Source: Metarhizobium sp964253915
Lineage (GTDB): Bacteria > Pseudomonadota > Alphaproteobacteria > Rhizobiales > Rhizobiaceae
Assembly: GCF_964253915.1 (NCBI RefSeq)
Contig: NZ_CAXUSG020000012.1
Location: forward strand, 1-64,000
Direction of reading: 5' to 3'
Length of the DNA stretch: 64,000 nucleotides
A program made the translations under genes and the position numbers. Positions 23,987 to 31,867 of this stretch are shown piece by piece. The notes beneath the pieces were generated by a model. It was not told the origin of the DNA. It searched no databases and saw only the letters and a program-made list of their open reading frames with translations. Position 1 is the stretch's first letter. Every line of letters begins with the position of its first letter.

Positions 23987-24534
23987 CTGTCGTCGCTCTG
24001 TGCATGGCTGCCCTTCGAAAGAAGGGATTGATTCTCTCCGTACCTTCGATCAGAAGGCTGCGGCCCGAGCTGCTCGAGGGTGGCATTGTCCTGGGCAACC
24101 GGCCGAACGCAGCATCGGCCGGCATGAAATAAATGCTGCGTTGCATCCCCTATCCGTCCCGCAGCAATTGCTGTAGATAGTCGCGATGCGGTAATCCACC
24201 GTGCGAAGCTAGGAAGCGGCCCGATGCCAGGGGCGCAGGAGTTATTGATTGATCAATGCCTGTCGTTTCAGCGGTGAGGCCGGCTTCCCTCCGATGGATT
24301 GCGCAACCCATGGCCTTGCCCCGATCGCGTCCTGCGCGTGGGAACGTGCCGGGAGTCCGCGGCCGCGCCGCGTTGCCGCCCTGTCTGCCCGCTATGGACC
24401 ATCCTGATCCTCTGATGCGCCGGACCCTGTGAGGGGCAAGCGCATGGCCGCATCGTATGCGGTGATGGCGGTCTGCCGTCGTTTTCGTTATTCTTTCTCT
24501 GGAAAGGCTGGCTTTAGGCCTGTTTTTACACCCC
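23987..24534. other. 548-bp intergenic region mrp-kup
   Basis: No supportable gene on either strand; open frames here lack ribosome sites and family resemblance. It contains a small CCCTTC-GAAA-GAAGGG hairpin just after mrp (about 24010-24025), the pseudoknot-like structure at 24099-24142, a 12-bp palindrome CAGCAATTGCTG at 24162-24173, and a CCGCAT-CGT-ATGCGG hairpin at 24448-24462 close to kup. Unusually long and structured for a gap in this region. Confidence 0.6.
24099..24142 (+). ncRNA. Possible H-type RNA pseudoknot / alternative hairpins upstream of kup
   Basis: CCGGCCGA (24099-24106) pairs with TCGGCCGG (24115-24122), enclosing the loop ACGCAGCA. That loop is fully complementary to TGCTGCGT at 24134-24141 (10 bp counting both flanks). 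The A-rich segment CATGAAATAAA lies between, as in the crossing loop of an H-type pseudoknot. The pairings could also be mutually exclusive hairpins. It is 390 bp from the kup start, so a leader role is open. Confidence 0.35.
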
Positions 24535-26436
24535 ATGTCTCACAATGCTGAGCATTCCGCGCAGGATGGCAACAAACTGCGCAATCTCGTTGGCCTTGCG
24601 CTCGGTTCCGTCGGCGTCGTTTACGGCGATATCGGTACGAGCCCGCTTTACGCTTTCCGCGAGGCGCTGCGGCCGATCGGCCGCGACGGCATCACCGAAT
24701 TCGAGATCATCAGCCTGATCTCGATGATGATCTGGTCGCTGACCATCATCGTCACCATCAAATACGTGCTGTTCCTGCTCCGGGCGGACAACGATGGGGA
24801 AGGTGGCACGCTGTCGCTTCTGGCGCTGCTGATGAAGACCGCCAACGGTCACACGGCACTCTTGATGCTGCTCGGCCTGATCGGCGCTGCGCTGTTTCTC
24901 GGTGAAGTCATGATCACGCCGGCGCTGTCGGTCCTGTCGGCGGTGGAAGGCATCAAGCTGGTGGCGCCCAGCATGGCGGAATACATCGTCCCCATATCGG
25001 TCGCCATCCTGTTTTTCCTGTTCGCCATCCAGTCGCACGGCACCGGCGCGGTGGGGCGGTTCTTCGGGCCGATCATGGCGGTCTGGTTCGTCGTCATGGC
25101 GGCTGCCGGCATCGCCCATATTTCCGACGATTTCAGCATCCTGGGCGCCTTTAACCCCTGGTATGCCATCTCCTTCATGATCGACGAAGGCTTCATCGGC
25201 CTGCTGGTGCTCGGTTCTGTGTTCCTGACGATCACCGGCGCGGAAGCGCTGTATGCCGACCTCGGCCATTTCGGCCGCAAGCCGATCCAGCTCGCCTGGT
25301 TCCTGCTGGTATTCCCGGCGCTGACGCTGAACTATCTCGGCCAGGGCGCGCTGGTTCTGAAACACCCCGAAGCGGTTGCCAATCCCTTCTACCTGATGTT
25401 CCCGCAATGGGCGCTGCTGCCGATCGTCATCCTGGCGACGGCCTCGACGATCATCGCCAGCCAGGCGGTCATCACCGGCGCGTTTTCGCTGACGCGGCAG
25501 GCCATCCATCTCGGCTACCTGCCGCGCATGGAAATCCTCTTCACCTCGGAGACCAACACCGGGCAGATCTTTCTGCCGTCGGTCAACACCATCCTGCTGG
25601 TCGGCGTCATCGGCCTGGTCCTCGCCTTCCGCAGCTCAGACGCGCTGGCGACCGCCTACGGCATTTCGGTCACCGGCACGATGCTGATCAGCAGCATCCT
25701 GGCCTTCGAATTCATCACCACCCGCTGGCAATGGTCGCGAGCAATGGCGGCGCTGGTCATGGCGCCCTTCGTGACGCTGGAGATCATCTTCCTCGGCTCG
25801 AACCTCCTGAAGATCGAGGAAGGCGGTTATGTGCCGGTGCTGATCGCCACCGCCTTCACGGTGATCATGTGGACCTGGCGCCGCGGCACGCGCATCCTGT
25901 TTGCCCGCACCCGCCACACGGATATCCCGCTGGCCGCCTTCATCACCTCCATCGAACGCAAGAGCGAACACGGCCCCGTCGCCGTTCCGGGCACGGCGAT
26001 CTTCCTGACCAGCGATCCGGAATCGGCACCCGCCGCCCTGCTGCACAATCTCAAGCACAATCACGTGCTGCACCAGAAGAACGTCATCCTCACCATCCAG
26101 ACGATCAACAAGCCGCGCGTCACCAGTGAAGATCGGTATGTGGTCGAGCAGATCAGCGAACGGTTTTCCCGCGTCATGCTGAACTTCGGTTACATGGAAT
26201 CGCAGAACGTGTCGCAGGCCCTGGCGCAGCTGCGCAAGACCGGGCTGAAGTTCGACATCATGTCGACCTCCTTCTATCTCGGCCGGCGCAAGCTGGTGCC
26301 GGATGCCAAATCCGGCATGCCGCACTGGCAGGACCGGCTGTTCATCGCGCTGGCCAACAGTGCTGCCGACCCGTCGGATTATTTCCGCCTGCCGGCGAAT
26401 CGTGTCGTCGAATTGGGGTCGCACGTCATTATCTGA
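24535..26436 (+). CDS. kup: Low-affinity potassium uptake protein Kup
   Basis: 633 aa K+:H+ symporter of the KUP/HAK family in the inner membrane. Twelve hydrophobic segments occupy about 20-460, with the signature GVVYGDIGTSPLYA near residue 25 and ADNDGEGGTLSLLAL near 85; a cytoplasmic C-terminal domain (about 470-633) ends ELGSHVII. Length is standard. The ATG at 24535 is the family start. It stands alone between mrp and the wall hydrolase gene; its leader is the long structured gap described above. Confidence 0.95.
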   Translation: MSHNAEHSAQDGNKLRNLVGLALGSVGVVYGDIGTSPLYAFREALRPIGRDGITEFEIISLISMMIWSLTIIVTIKYVLFLLRADNDGEGGTLSLLALLMKTANGHTALLMLLGLIGAALFLGEVMITPALSVLSAVEGIKLVAPSMAEYIVPISVAILFFLFAIQSHGTGAVGRFFGPIMAVWFVVMAAAGIAHISDDFSILGAFNPWYAISFMIDEGFIGLLVLGSVFLTITGAEALYADLGHFGRKPIQLAWFLLVFPALTLNYLGQGALVLKHPEAVANPFYLMFPQWALLPIVILATASTIIASQAVITGAFSLTRQAIHLGYLPRMEILFTSETNTGQIFLPSVNTILLVGVIGLVLAFRSSDALATAYGISVTGTMLISSILAFEFITTRWQWSRAMAALVMAPFVTLEIIFLGSNLLKIEEGGYVPVLIATAFTVIMWTWRRGTRILFARTRHTDIPLAAFITSIERKSEHGPVAVPGTAIFLTSDPESAPAALLHNLKHNHVLHQKNVILTIQTINKPRVTSEDRYVVEQISERFSRVMLNFGYMESQNVSQALAQLRKTGLKFDIMSTSFYLGRRKLVPDAKSGMPHWQDRLFIALANSAADPSDYFRLPANRVVELGSHVII

Positions 26437-26494
26437 GCCAAAAAGGGTCGTTTCGGTCAGATTGTCGCAGTCGAAGGCGCCGTGCAGACGTCGC

Positions 26495-26519
26495 CATTAA
26501 CCCGCTGTAAAGGTTAATG
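26495..26519. promoter_or_regulatory. CATTAACC...GGTTAATG inverted repeat upstream of the wall hydrolase gene
   Basis: A perfect 8-bp inverted repeat with a 9-nt spacer, 46 bp before the start codon. It includes TTAA-N7-TAAA, one mismatch from the CtrA consensus, which would suit a cell-wall enzyme tied to the cell cycle. Weak on its own. Confidence 0.3.
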
Positions 26520-26565
26520 AGCGATTTTGCATACATGTCTTGCGTCGCCTTCGTGGAGTTTTGTT

Positions 26566-27741
26566 TTGCGTCAAGAAAGCCGTTCGCGCCGTAAGTCCCG
26601 TTCGTCATTTGGCAACTGGACTTCGCCCCTCGTCTTTGGACTCGCGATGTGGATCGGGTTTCCCTCGATGTCCGCCCATGCCGATCTCGCCGGGCTGCTG
26701 GCGGGTCTCGATCGCGGCGGCCAGCAATGGCGCATGGTGCTGACCAATTCGCCGGCAGGGTCCATCCACGAATCGGAACTCTTCTTTGCCGATCCGATCG
26801 TCACCGGCTCGCTGGGCGCCGATGCCGGCCTGATGTTGCCGGACGGACGCCGCGTTGCGATCATCGACCGGGAAAAGGGCGATGGCACGCCGGACGAGGA
26901 CCGCATCAACCGCAAGGAAAAGAAACGCCGCGTCGTGGCTGTGGAAAAGATGCTGCCGCCGAAGGATTTTTCCGCAGGTTCCGTGCTCGATCGCACCACA
27001 TCGCTGTTCGAGCCGCTGTTCGACAGCAAGGAGCCGACCGGCTTCGTCAAGCCGAAGATCCGCGGCAAGGAACTGCAGATCGCCAGCGCCTTCTATAAGA
27101 AGAAGGAGCCGGTGGCCGAAGTCGGCGTCTCCTCGATGCTCGCCAGCCTGGTGACCAACGACAAGGCCGATGTGCTTGCCACCGCCTATGCGCCCGTCGA
27201 GCCGGACTATGCCCAGGAATCGCCGTTCGATTCGATTCTCGCCGACAAGCAGGATACCGGTCGCTTCGTGCCGCAGATCGGTCCGGAGGATCATGCCTGG
27301 GCTGCAAGCGTTCTGCCGGCATCGGTGTTTTCCGCCGAAGAGCAGCAATGCCTGGCCTCCGGCATCTATTTCGAGGCGCGCGGTGAGTCGGTGAAGGGGC
27401 AGGCGGCCGTGGCGCAGGTCATCCTCAACCGGGTGCGCAATCCTTCCTACCCGAAAACCATTTGCGGCGTCGTCTACCAGAACGAGGACTGGCGCAACCG
27501 TTGCCAGTTTTCCTTTGCCTGCGACCGCATCAAGGATCGCGTCAACTCGCAATATCACTGGAAGATCGCCCGCGACGTCGGCATGGCGGTGACGGCCGGG
27601 AAGATCTGGCTGCCGGAAGTCGGCTCTGCAACCCACTACCACGCGATCTATGTCTGGCCGCGCTGGGCCCGCAGCATGAAGAAGGTCGGCCGCATCGGGC
27701 TTCACGTCTTCTACCGCACCTATGGCGGCGGCTGGAGCTGA
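26566..27741 (+). CDS. Exported cell wall hydrolase, SleB-type
   Basis: 391 aa from the TTG at 26566, preceded by GTGGAG at 7-nt spacing. The basic N-terminus (RQESRSRRKSR) plus a hydrophobic stretch ending SMSAHA forms a long signal peptide. The catalytic Hydrolase_2/SleB domain is at the C-terminus (about 265-385, CLASGIYFEARGE, then NRVRNPSYPKTICGVVYQ and a WRNRCQFSFACD segment). SleB-type enzymes are lytic transglycosylases or amidases acting on peptidoglycan. The middle 200 residues are unassigned and Lys/Asp-rich. An earlier TTG at 26527 is also in frame but has no ribosome site. Confidence 0.85.
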   Translation: MRQESRSRRKSRSSFGNWTSPLVFGLAMWIGFPSMSAHADLAGLLAGLDRGGQQWRMVLTNSPAGSIHESELFFADPIVTGSLGADAGLMLPDGRRVAIIDREKGDGTPDEDRINRKEKKRRVVAVEKMLPPKDFSAGSVLDRTTSLFEPLFDSKEPTGFVKPKIRGKELQIASAFYKKKEPVAEVGVSSMLASLVTNDKADVLATAYAPVEPDYAQESPFDSILADKQDTGRFVPQIGPEDHAWAASVLPASVFSAEEQQCLASGIYFEARGESVKGQAAVAQVILNRVRNPSYPKTICGVVYQNEDWRNRCQFSFACDRIKDRVNSQYHWKIARDVGMAVTAGKIWLPEVGSATHYHAIYVWPRWARSMKKVGRIGLHVFYRTYGGGWS

Positions 27742-27857
27742 GGAAGGCGTCGGTTTGCGGCAGGGAAATCCCGGATTCTGGGGGGATTCCCTTCAATGTT
27801 CAGCTAAGTTCCTGAATCTTTACAGTAAAATAGTCCCTTAACAACCTTGGTCGACGC

Positions 27858-27886
27858 CTTGACTATAAGGACGGCCAAAACTATGT
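27858..27886 (+). promoter_or_regulatory. Sigma70 promoter of the F0 ATP synthase operon
   Basis: CTTGAC-N17-CTATGT. The rhizobial housekeeping consensus is CTTGAC-N17-CTATAT, so the -35 is perfect and the -10 has one mismatch. The predicted start near 27893 leaves a leader of about 100 nt before atpI. Confidence 0.65.
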
Positions 27887-27991
27887 TGCGCGCGACTTCA
27901 AAACGGCCCGAAAGGTGCTATTTACCTCTCCGTCTGCTTCTCGCTAGCCTGACTTTAAGGCAGGAAAAGGACAAAGGAAGAGGAGAGTACC

Positions 27992-28333
27992 ATGACGGAT
28001 AACCGGGATGACGGTCTGGAAGCGCGCCGCAAGCGTCTGGATGCCGAACTGGCAGACATTCGCAAGGCGGCGCACGACGAGAAGGCAAGCGAAAGCAGTG
28101 CCGAGGCAAGCCGCAAGGGTTATGCCATGGCCATGAAGCTTTCCAGCGAATTCATCGCAGCCATCATCGTCGGTGCTCTTCTGGGCTATCTTTTCGATCG
28201 TTTTGTGGGTACAGCGCCTTGGGGCATGATCGTTCTTCTGCTCCTCGGTTTTTGTGCCGGTATATTGAATGTTCTTCGCTCGGCGGGGATGGTGGCGACG
28301 CCGCATCCGGTCGATAAGAAGAATGAGACGTGA
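27992..28333 (+). CDS. atpI: ATP synthase protein I
   Basis: 113 aa. A charged N-terminus (about 1-45) precedes two membrane helices (about 52-72 and 78-97) with the AtpI motif GALLGYLFDRFVGTAPW. AtpI helps assemble the c-ring. The ATG at 27992 is behind AGAGGAGAG. First gene of the F0 operon atpI-atpB-atpE-b'-b; the F1 genes are elsewhere, as is usual in alphaproteobacteria. Confidence 0.92.
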   Translation: MTDNRDDGLEARRKRLDAELADIRKAAHDEKASESSAEASRKGYAMAMKLSSEFIAAIIVGALLGYLFDRFVGTAPWGMIVLLLLGFCAGILNVLRSAGMVATPHPVDKKNET

Positions 28334-28411
28334 AAGATGAGGCGTGGCCCCCAGGTCGCTCCTCGGTTAGAGGCCTCCGCCTGAGCGCGGGCAGAATGAA
28401 AGAGATCAACG

Positions 28412-29164
28412 GTGTCAAACGATCCGATCCATCAGTTCGTGGTACAAAAGATTGTTCCGATCGAAATTGGCGGGATTGATTTCTCTTTTACCAATGCTTC
28501 GCTGTTCATGGTTGCGACCGTAGCCGCCGCATCGGGCTTCCTGTATTTCGCAACCTCGCAGCGCGGCCTCATTCCGGGCCGGACGCAGTCGGTTGCCGAA
28601 ATGTCCTATGAGTTCATCGCCTCGATGCTCCGGGAAGGGGCGGGCAGCCATGGGATGAAGTTCTTCCCGCTGGTGTTCTCGCTGTTCATGTTCGTGCTGA
28701 CGGCCAACATGCTCGGCATGTTCCCGTACTTCTTCACTGTCACCAGCCAGATCATCGTCACCTTCGCGCTGGCGCTTCTGGTCATCGGCACCGTGCTCGT
28801 CTACGGTTTCTACAAGCACGGCCTGCACTTCCTCAAGCTCTTCGTACCGTCCGGCGTGCCGCCGATGCTGCTGCTGCTGGTCGTGCCGATCGAAATCATT
28901 TCCTTCCTGTCGCGTCCGATCTCGCTGTCGGTTCGTCTTTTCGCTAACATGCTGGCAGGCCATATCACGCTCAAGGTGTTCGCAGGCTTCGTCGCCTCGC
29001 TCGGAACCCTCGGTGCGCTCGGCGTCGGTGGCGCCATCCTGCCTCTCATTATGACCGTCGCCCTGACTGGTCTCGAGTTCCTCGTCGCCTTCCTGCAGGC
29101 TTACGTCTTCGCGGTACTGACTTGCATGTACCTCAACGACGCAGTTCACCCTGGCGGGCACTAA
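28412..29164 (+). CDS. atpB: F0F1 ATP synthase subunit a
   Basis: 250 aa integral membrane subunit forming the proton half-channels against the c-ring. The essential Arg is in SLSVRLFANMLAGH, and the last helix (LTGLEFLVAFLQAYVFAVLT) carries the family's channel residues. Translation begins at GTG 28412; the ATG at 28396 is in another frame. Confidence 0.97.
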   Translation: MSNDPIHQFVVQKIVPIEIGGIDFSFTNASLFMVATVAAASGFLYFATSQRGLIPGRTQSVAEMSYEFIASMLREGAGSHGMKFFPLVFSLFMFVLTANMLGMFPYFFTVTSQIIVTFALALLVIGTVLVYGFYKHGLHFLKLFVPSGVPPMLLLLVVPIEIISFLSRPISLSVRLFANMLAGHITLKVFAGFVASLGTLGALGVGGAILPLIMTVALTGLEFLVAFLQAYVFAVLTCMYLNDAVHPGGH

Positions 29165-29232
29165 GGATACCGACAACGGCGCCCTCCCGGCGCCAGTCAT
29201 TCGCCGCAACAACCATTCGAAGGAGTTCAATC

Positions 29233-29460
29233 ATGGAAGCGGAAGCAGCAAAGTACATCGGCGCAGGTCTGGCTTGCCTCGGTATGGCCGGTACGGCTCT
29301 CGGTCTCGGCAACATCTTCGGCAGCTACCTGTCCGGCGCCCTGCGCAACCCGTCGGCTGCTGACGGCCAGTTCGGCCGCCTGGTATTCGGCTTCGCCGTT
29401 ACGGAAGCTCTGGGCATCTTCTCGCTGCTCATCGCTCTCCTCCTGCTCTTCGCCGTCTAA
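29233..29460 (+). CDS. atpE: F0F1 ATP synthase subunit c
   Basis: 75 aa hairpin of two membrane helices. The proton-binding Glu is in GFAVTEALGIF in helix 2; the Na+-binding residues of sodium ATP synthases are not evident, so it is proton-coupled. The polar loop RNPSA is conserved. ATG 29233 follows AGGAG. Required in about ten copies per complex; the hairpin downstream may help reach that ratio. Confidence 0.97.
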   Translation: MEAEAAKYIGAGLACLGMAGTALGLGNIFGSYLSGALRNPSAADGQFGRLVFGFAVTEALGIFSLLIALLLLFAV

Positions 29461-29475
29461 TACCGGCTGAGATCT

Positions 29476-29512
29476 GGATCACGGTTCGCGGCATGCGGAC
29501 CGTGATCCTTTG
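29476..29512 (+). terminator. Intercistronic hairpin after atpE (attenuator or mRNA stabiliser)
   Basis: A perfect 10-bp stem GGATCACGGT / ACCGTGATCC with a 13-nt loop, followed by TTTGCATTTGC. The short, broken T-stretch suggests partial termination or 3'-end protection rather than a full stop. Confidence 0.55.
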
Positions 29513-29538
29513 CATTTGCAGTACACCTGGAGGTGAGC

Positions 29539-30126
29539 ATGTTTGTGACCCCGGCTTATGCCGAAGAAACCCCGGCCGCGGGCGAGACCCATACGGAAAC
29601 GGGCGTGGCACATGAAGCTGGTCACGAGACCGGTGTTTTCCCGCCGTTCGATTCGACCACATTCGCGTCCCAGATCCTTTGGCTGGTGATCACGTTCGGC
29701 CTCTTCTACATGCTCATGAAGAAGGTCATCGTGCCGCGCATCGGTGGCATCCTTGAAAATCGCCACGACCGCATCGCCCAGGACCTGGACGAAGCAGGCC
29801 GCCTGAAGGCGGAAGCCGACGCCGCGATCGAGACCTATGAAAAGGAACTCGCTGCCGCACGCGCCAAGGCAAATACCATTGCAACGACTGCCCGCGACGC
29901 CGCCAAGGCGAAGGCTGATGCCGACCGCGCCGCTGTCGAAGCCGAACTTTCCGGCAAGCTCGCTGCTGCCGAAGAGCACATCGCCGGCATCAAGGCGAAG
30001 GCTTTTGCCGAAGTCGGCGCCATTGCCGAAGACACGGCAAGCACCGTCGTCGAAGAACTGATCGGCCAGCAGGCCACGCAGGCCGACATCTCGGCCGCCG
30101 TCGCAGCTGCCAAGCAGGGGGCATGA
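29539..30126 (+). CDS. atpF2: F0F1 ATP synthase subunit b'
   Basis: 195 aa. An Ala/Glu/His-rich N-terminus precedes one membrane helix (about 45-65) and a long Ala-rich coiled coil: the second b-type stator subunit found in alphaproteobacteria and photosynthetic bacteria, pairing with b. GGAGG ends 5 nt before ATG 29539, which is better than the GTG six bases earlier. Ends 3 nt before atpF. Confidence 0.93.
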   Translation: MFVTPAYAEETPAAGETHTETGVAHEAGHETGVFPPFDSTTFASQILWLVITFGLFYMLMKKVIVPRIGGILENRHDRIAQDLDEAGRLKAEADAAIETYEKELAAARAKANTIATTARDAAKAKADADRAAVEAELSGKLAAAEEHIAGIKAKAFAEVGAIAEDTASTVVEELIGQQATQADISAAVAAAKQGA

Positions 30127-30129
30127 TCC

Positions 30130-30615
30130 ATGGCTTTTGATGCAACATTCTTTGCCCTCGTCGGCCTGGTCGTTTTCCTCGCCCTGGTGATCTACCTCAA
30201 GGTTCCGGGCATGGTGGGCAAGAGTCTCGACGCCCGCGCCGACCAGATCCGCAACGAACTGGCGGAAGCCAAGCGCCTGCGCGAAGAGGCCCAGCACCTG
30301 CTGGCCGAATACCAGCGCAAGCGCAAGGAAGCCGAAGCCGAAGCTGCCAACATCGTCGCCGCCGCCGAGCGCGAGGCGCAGATGCTGACTGCCGAAGCCA
30401 AGCAGAAGACGGAAGAATTCGTCGCTCGCCGCAACGCGCTGTCCGAGCAGAAGATCAAGCAGGCCGAAGCCGACGCCGTCAATGCCGTCCGCTCTGCCGC
30501 TGTCGATCTGGCGATTGCCGCTGCCGAAGCCGTCATCGCCAAGAAGAGCGACGCTGCCGTGCAGTCCGACCTCTTCAACCGTTCGCTGAACGACGTGAAG
30601 ACGCGCCTGAACTGA
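30130..30615 (+). CDS. atpF: F0F1 ATP synthase subunit b
   Basis: 161 aa peripheral stalk subunit: an N-terminal membrane helix (about 5-25) and an uninterrupted alpha-helical coiled coil (about 30-150) rich in Ala, Glu, Lys and Arg. It follows b' after 3 nt and is the last gene of the operon, 24 bp before the terminator. Confidence 0.95.
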   Translation: MAFDATFFALVGLVVFLALVIYLKVPGMVGKSLDARADQIRNELAEAKRLREEAQHLLAEYQRKRKEAEAEAANIVAAAEREAQMLTAEAKQKTEEFVARRNALSEQKIKQAEADAVNAVRSAAVDLAIAAAEAVIAKKSDAAVQSDLFNRSLNDVKTRLN

Positions 30616-30638
30616 GAGTTCGCCGCATTATTTTAGAA

Positions 30639-30667
30639 AAGGCCGGGGAAACCCGGCCTTTTTTTGT
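30639..30667 (+). terminator. Rho-independent terminator of the atp operon
   Basis: GGCCGGG-GAAA-CCCGGCC stem with a GNRA tetraloop, then TTTTTTTTTG. Classic and strong. Confidence 0.95.
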
Positions 30668-30790
30668 TTTTCAGCAAGCCCTCATCCCCTGACGGGAGCT
30701 TTTTCCCGCAGGTGGGGAGAAGGAGACGCGCCATACCCTTTCCGCCACACTCAGCGCCGCATCGGGCAAGTCCGCTTTCCCCGCTTGCGG

Positions 30791-30984
30791 CAGAGCTGTC
30801 GCATTTGGCGTGACGTCGCCTCTTTCACCTTCTCCCCCGCGGGGAGAAGGGGGCCCGAAGGGTTGGATGAGGGGTCAAGCGGAAGGGTTTTGCCGTGGCC
30901 CCCCTCATCCCGCTGCCGCGACCTTCTCTCCGCGGGGGAGAAGGCGGGAGGTGGCACCGCCTCATTCCATATGCGATAGCCCTG
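30791..30984. mobile_element. MITE-like element, copy A
   Basis: 194 bp. Left end CAGAGCTGTCGCATTTGG, right end CCATATGCGATAGCCCTG: terminal inverted repeats of 18 bp with few mismatches. Inside are two CTTCTCCCC/GGGGAGAAGG hairpins and a GGATGAGGGG/CCCCTCATCC pair. It is flanked by identical CCGCTTGCGG on both sides (30781-30790 and 30985-30994), a probable 10-bp target duplication. No coding capacity. Confidence 0.75.
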
Positions 30985-31049
30985 CCGCTTGCGGGGAGAG
31001 GGCCAGGGTGAGGGACAGAGCGACCGGTGAGGCCGTTCCCACCGAGCCC

Positions 31050-31721
31050 TCAATCGTCGGCCGGCGACACGTCTTTTCTCAGCGGCTTGAAACTCATCCG
31101 GTGCAGGAGGCATGGGCCATGGATCTCGATGTTGCGTCGATGGACGGCGGTGGCATAACCGACATGGTTGGCAAAGCCGTAGGCCGGGAAAACATCGGCG
31201 GCGCGGGCCATCATCCGATCCCGCGTCACCTTGGCGACGATCGAGGCGGCCGCAATGGACACCGATCGGGCATCACCCTTGATTACCGCCCGGCCATGGC
31301 AGTGCAGACCCGGAGGAACATCACGACCGTCGACCAGCACCAGCTTGGGGGCAAGGCAAAGGCTCAGCACCGACCGCCGCATGGCATCAAGGCTTGCCCG
31401 CAGGATATTCATGCCGTCAATGCGTTTCGGCCCCGAAGATGCGATGGCGACGGTGGCGGTCGACAGGATGACATCGAACAGGTTTTCCCGCTCTGATAGC
31501 GTCAACTGTTTTGAATCGTTGAGGCCCTGCGGGATATTGTCCGGATCGAGAATCACCGCTGCGGCGACGACCGGCCCGGCCAGTGGCCCACGACCAGCCT
31601 CATCGGTGCCGGCAACCGGCCAGAGACCGTCCTTGCAGGCGGCAAGCTCCATGAAAAAATCCGGTCCCGAAGGCGGGATATCGAAAAGCAGTGGAGAATC
31701 GGGCGGCATGCGCTTTTTCAT
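31050..31721 (-). CDS. rnhB: Ribonuclease HII
   Basis: 223 aa enzyme cutting RNA in RNA-DNA hybrids at ribonucleotides. The type 2 RNase H signature GTDEAGRGPLAGPVV supplies two acidic residues, VDGRD the third, and SIVAKVTRDRMM the fourth. The ATG at 31721 (MKKRMPP) is chosen; ATG 31709 four codons on is as good and neither has a strong ribosome site. Same strand as the radical SAM gene 146 bp upstream. Confidence 0.95.
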   Translation of the reverse strand: MKKRMPPDSPLLFDIPPSGPDFFMELAACKDGLWPVAGTDEAGRGPLAGPVVAAAVILDPDNIPQGLNDSKQLTLSERENLFDVILSTATVAIASSGPKRIDGMNILRASLDAMRRSVLSLCLAPKLVLVDGRDVPPGLHCHGRAVIKGDARSVSIAAASIVAKVTRDRMMARAADVFPAYGFANHVGYATAVHRRNIEIHGPCLLHRMSFKPLRKDVSPADD

Positions 31722-31867
31722 GCGGCGAAAATTGCACGCCGGCCCGATCTCCTGCAAGCCCCCGGTCTGCGGCTCGTATCAGGCCAAGCCGCAATGGAGG
31801 GCGGCTCCCCGGGGGCTTTCCGGAGGCGGGGGACAGGGGACCGCCGCCGGAAACTCTATGTCTCATC

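Larger units (their letters stand above)
30616..31049. other. Intergenic repeat cluster between atpF and rnhB
   Basis: 434 bp with no gene. It contains the atp terminator, a fragment of another GC-rich palindrome (about 30676-30735), MITE-like copy A, and a further repeat fragment (about 30985-31015, GGGGAGAGGGCCAGGGTGAG). Copy A seems to have inserted into the last of these. Confidence 0.7.

Noticed and set aside
24150..24536. A 128-codon minus-strand frame upstream of kup
   Set aside because: Arg/His-rich translation without ribosome site or family resemblance; the region is better explained as structured non-coding DNA.
30676..30990. CRISPR-like array from the recurring CTTCTCCCC blocks
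   Set aside because: The repeats are inverted hairpins within one element, not direct repeats with unique spacers, and there are no cas genes.
30751..31113. Open frames within the repeat cluster after atpF
   Set aside because: They are translations of the MITE-like element and related repeats (Arg/Pro-rich), not genes.
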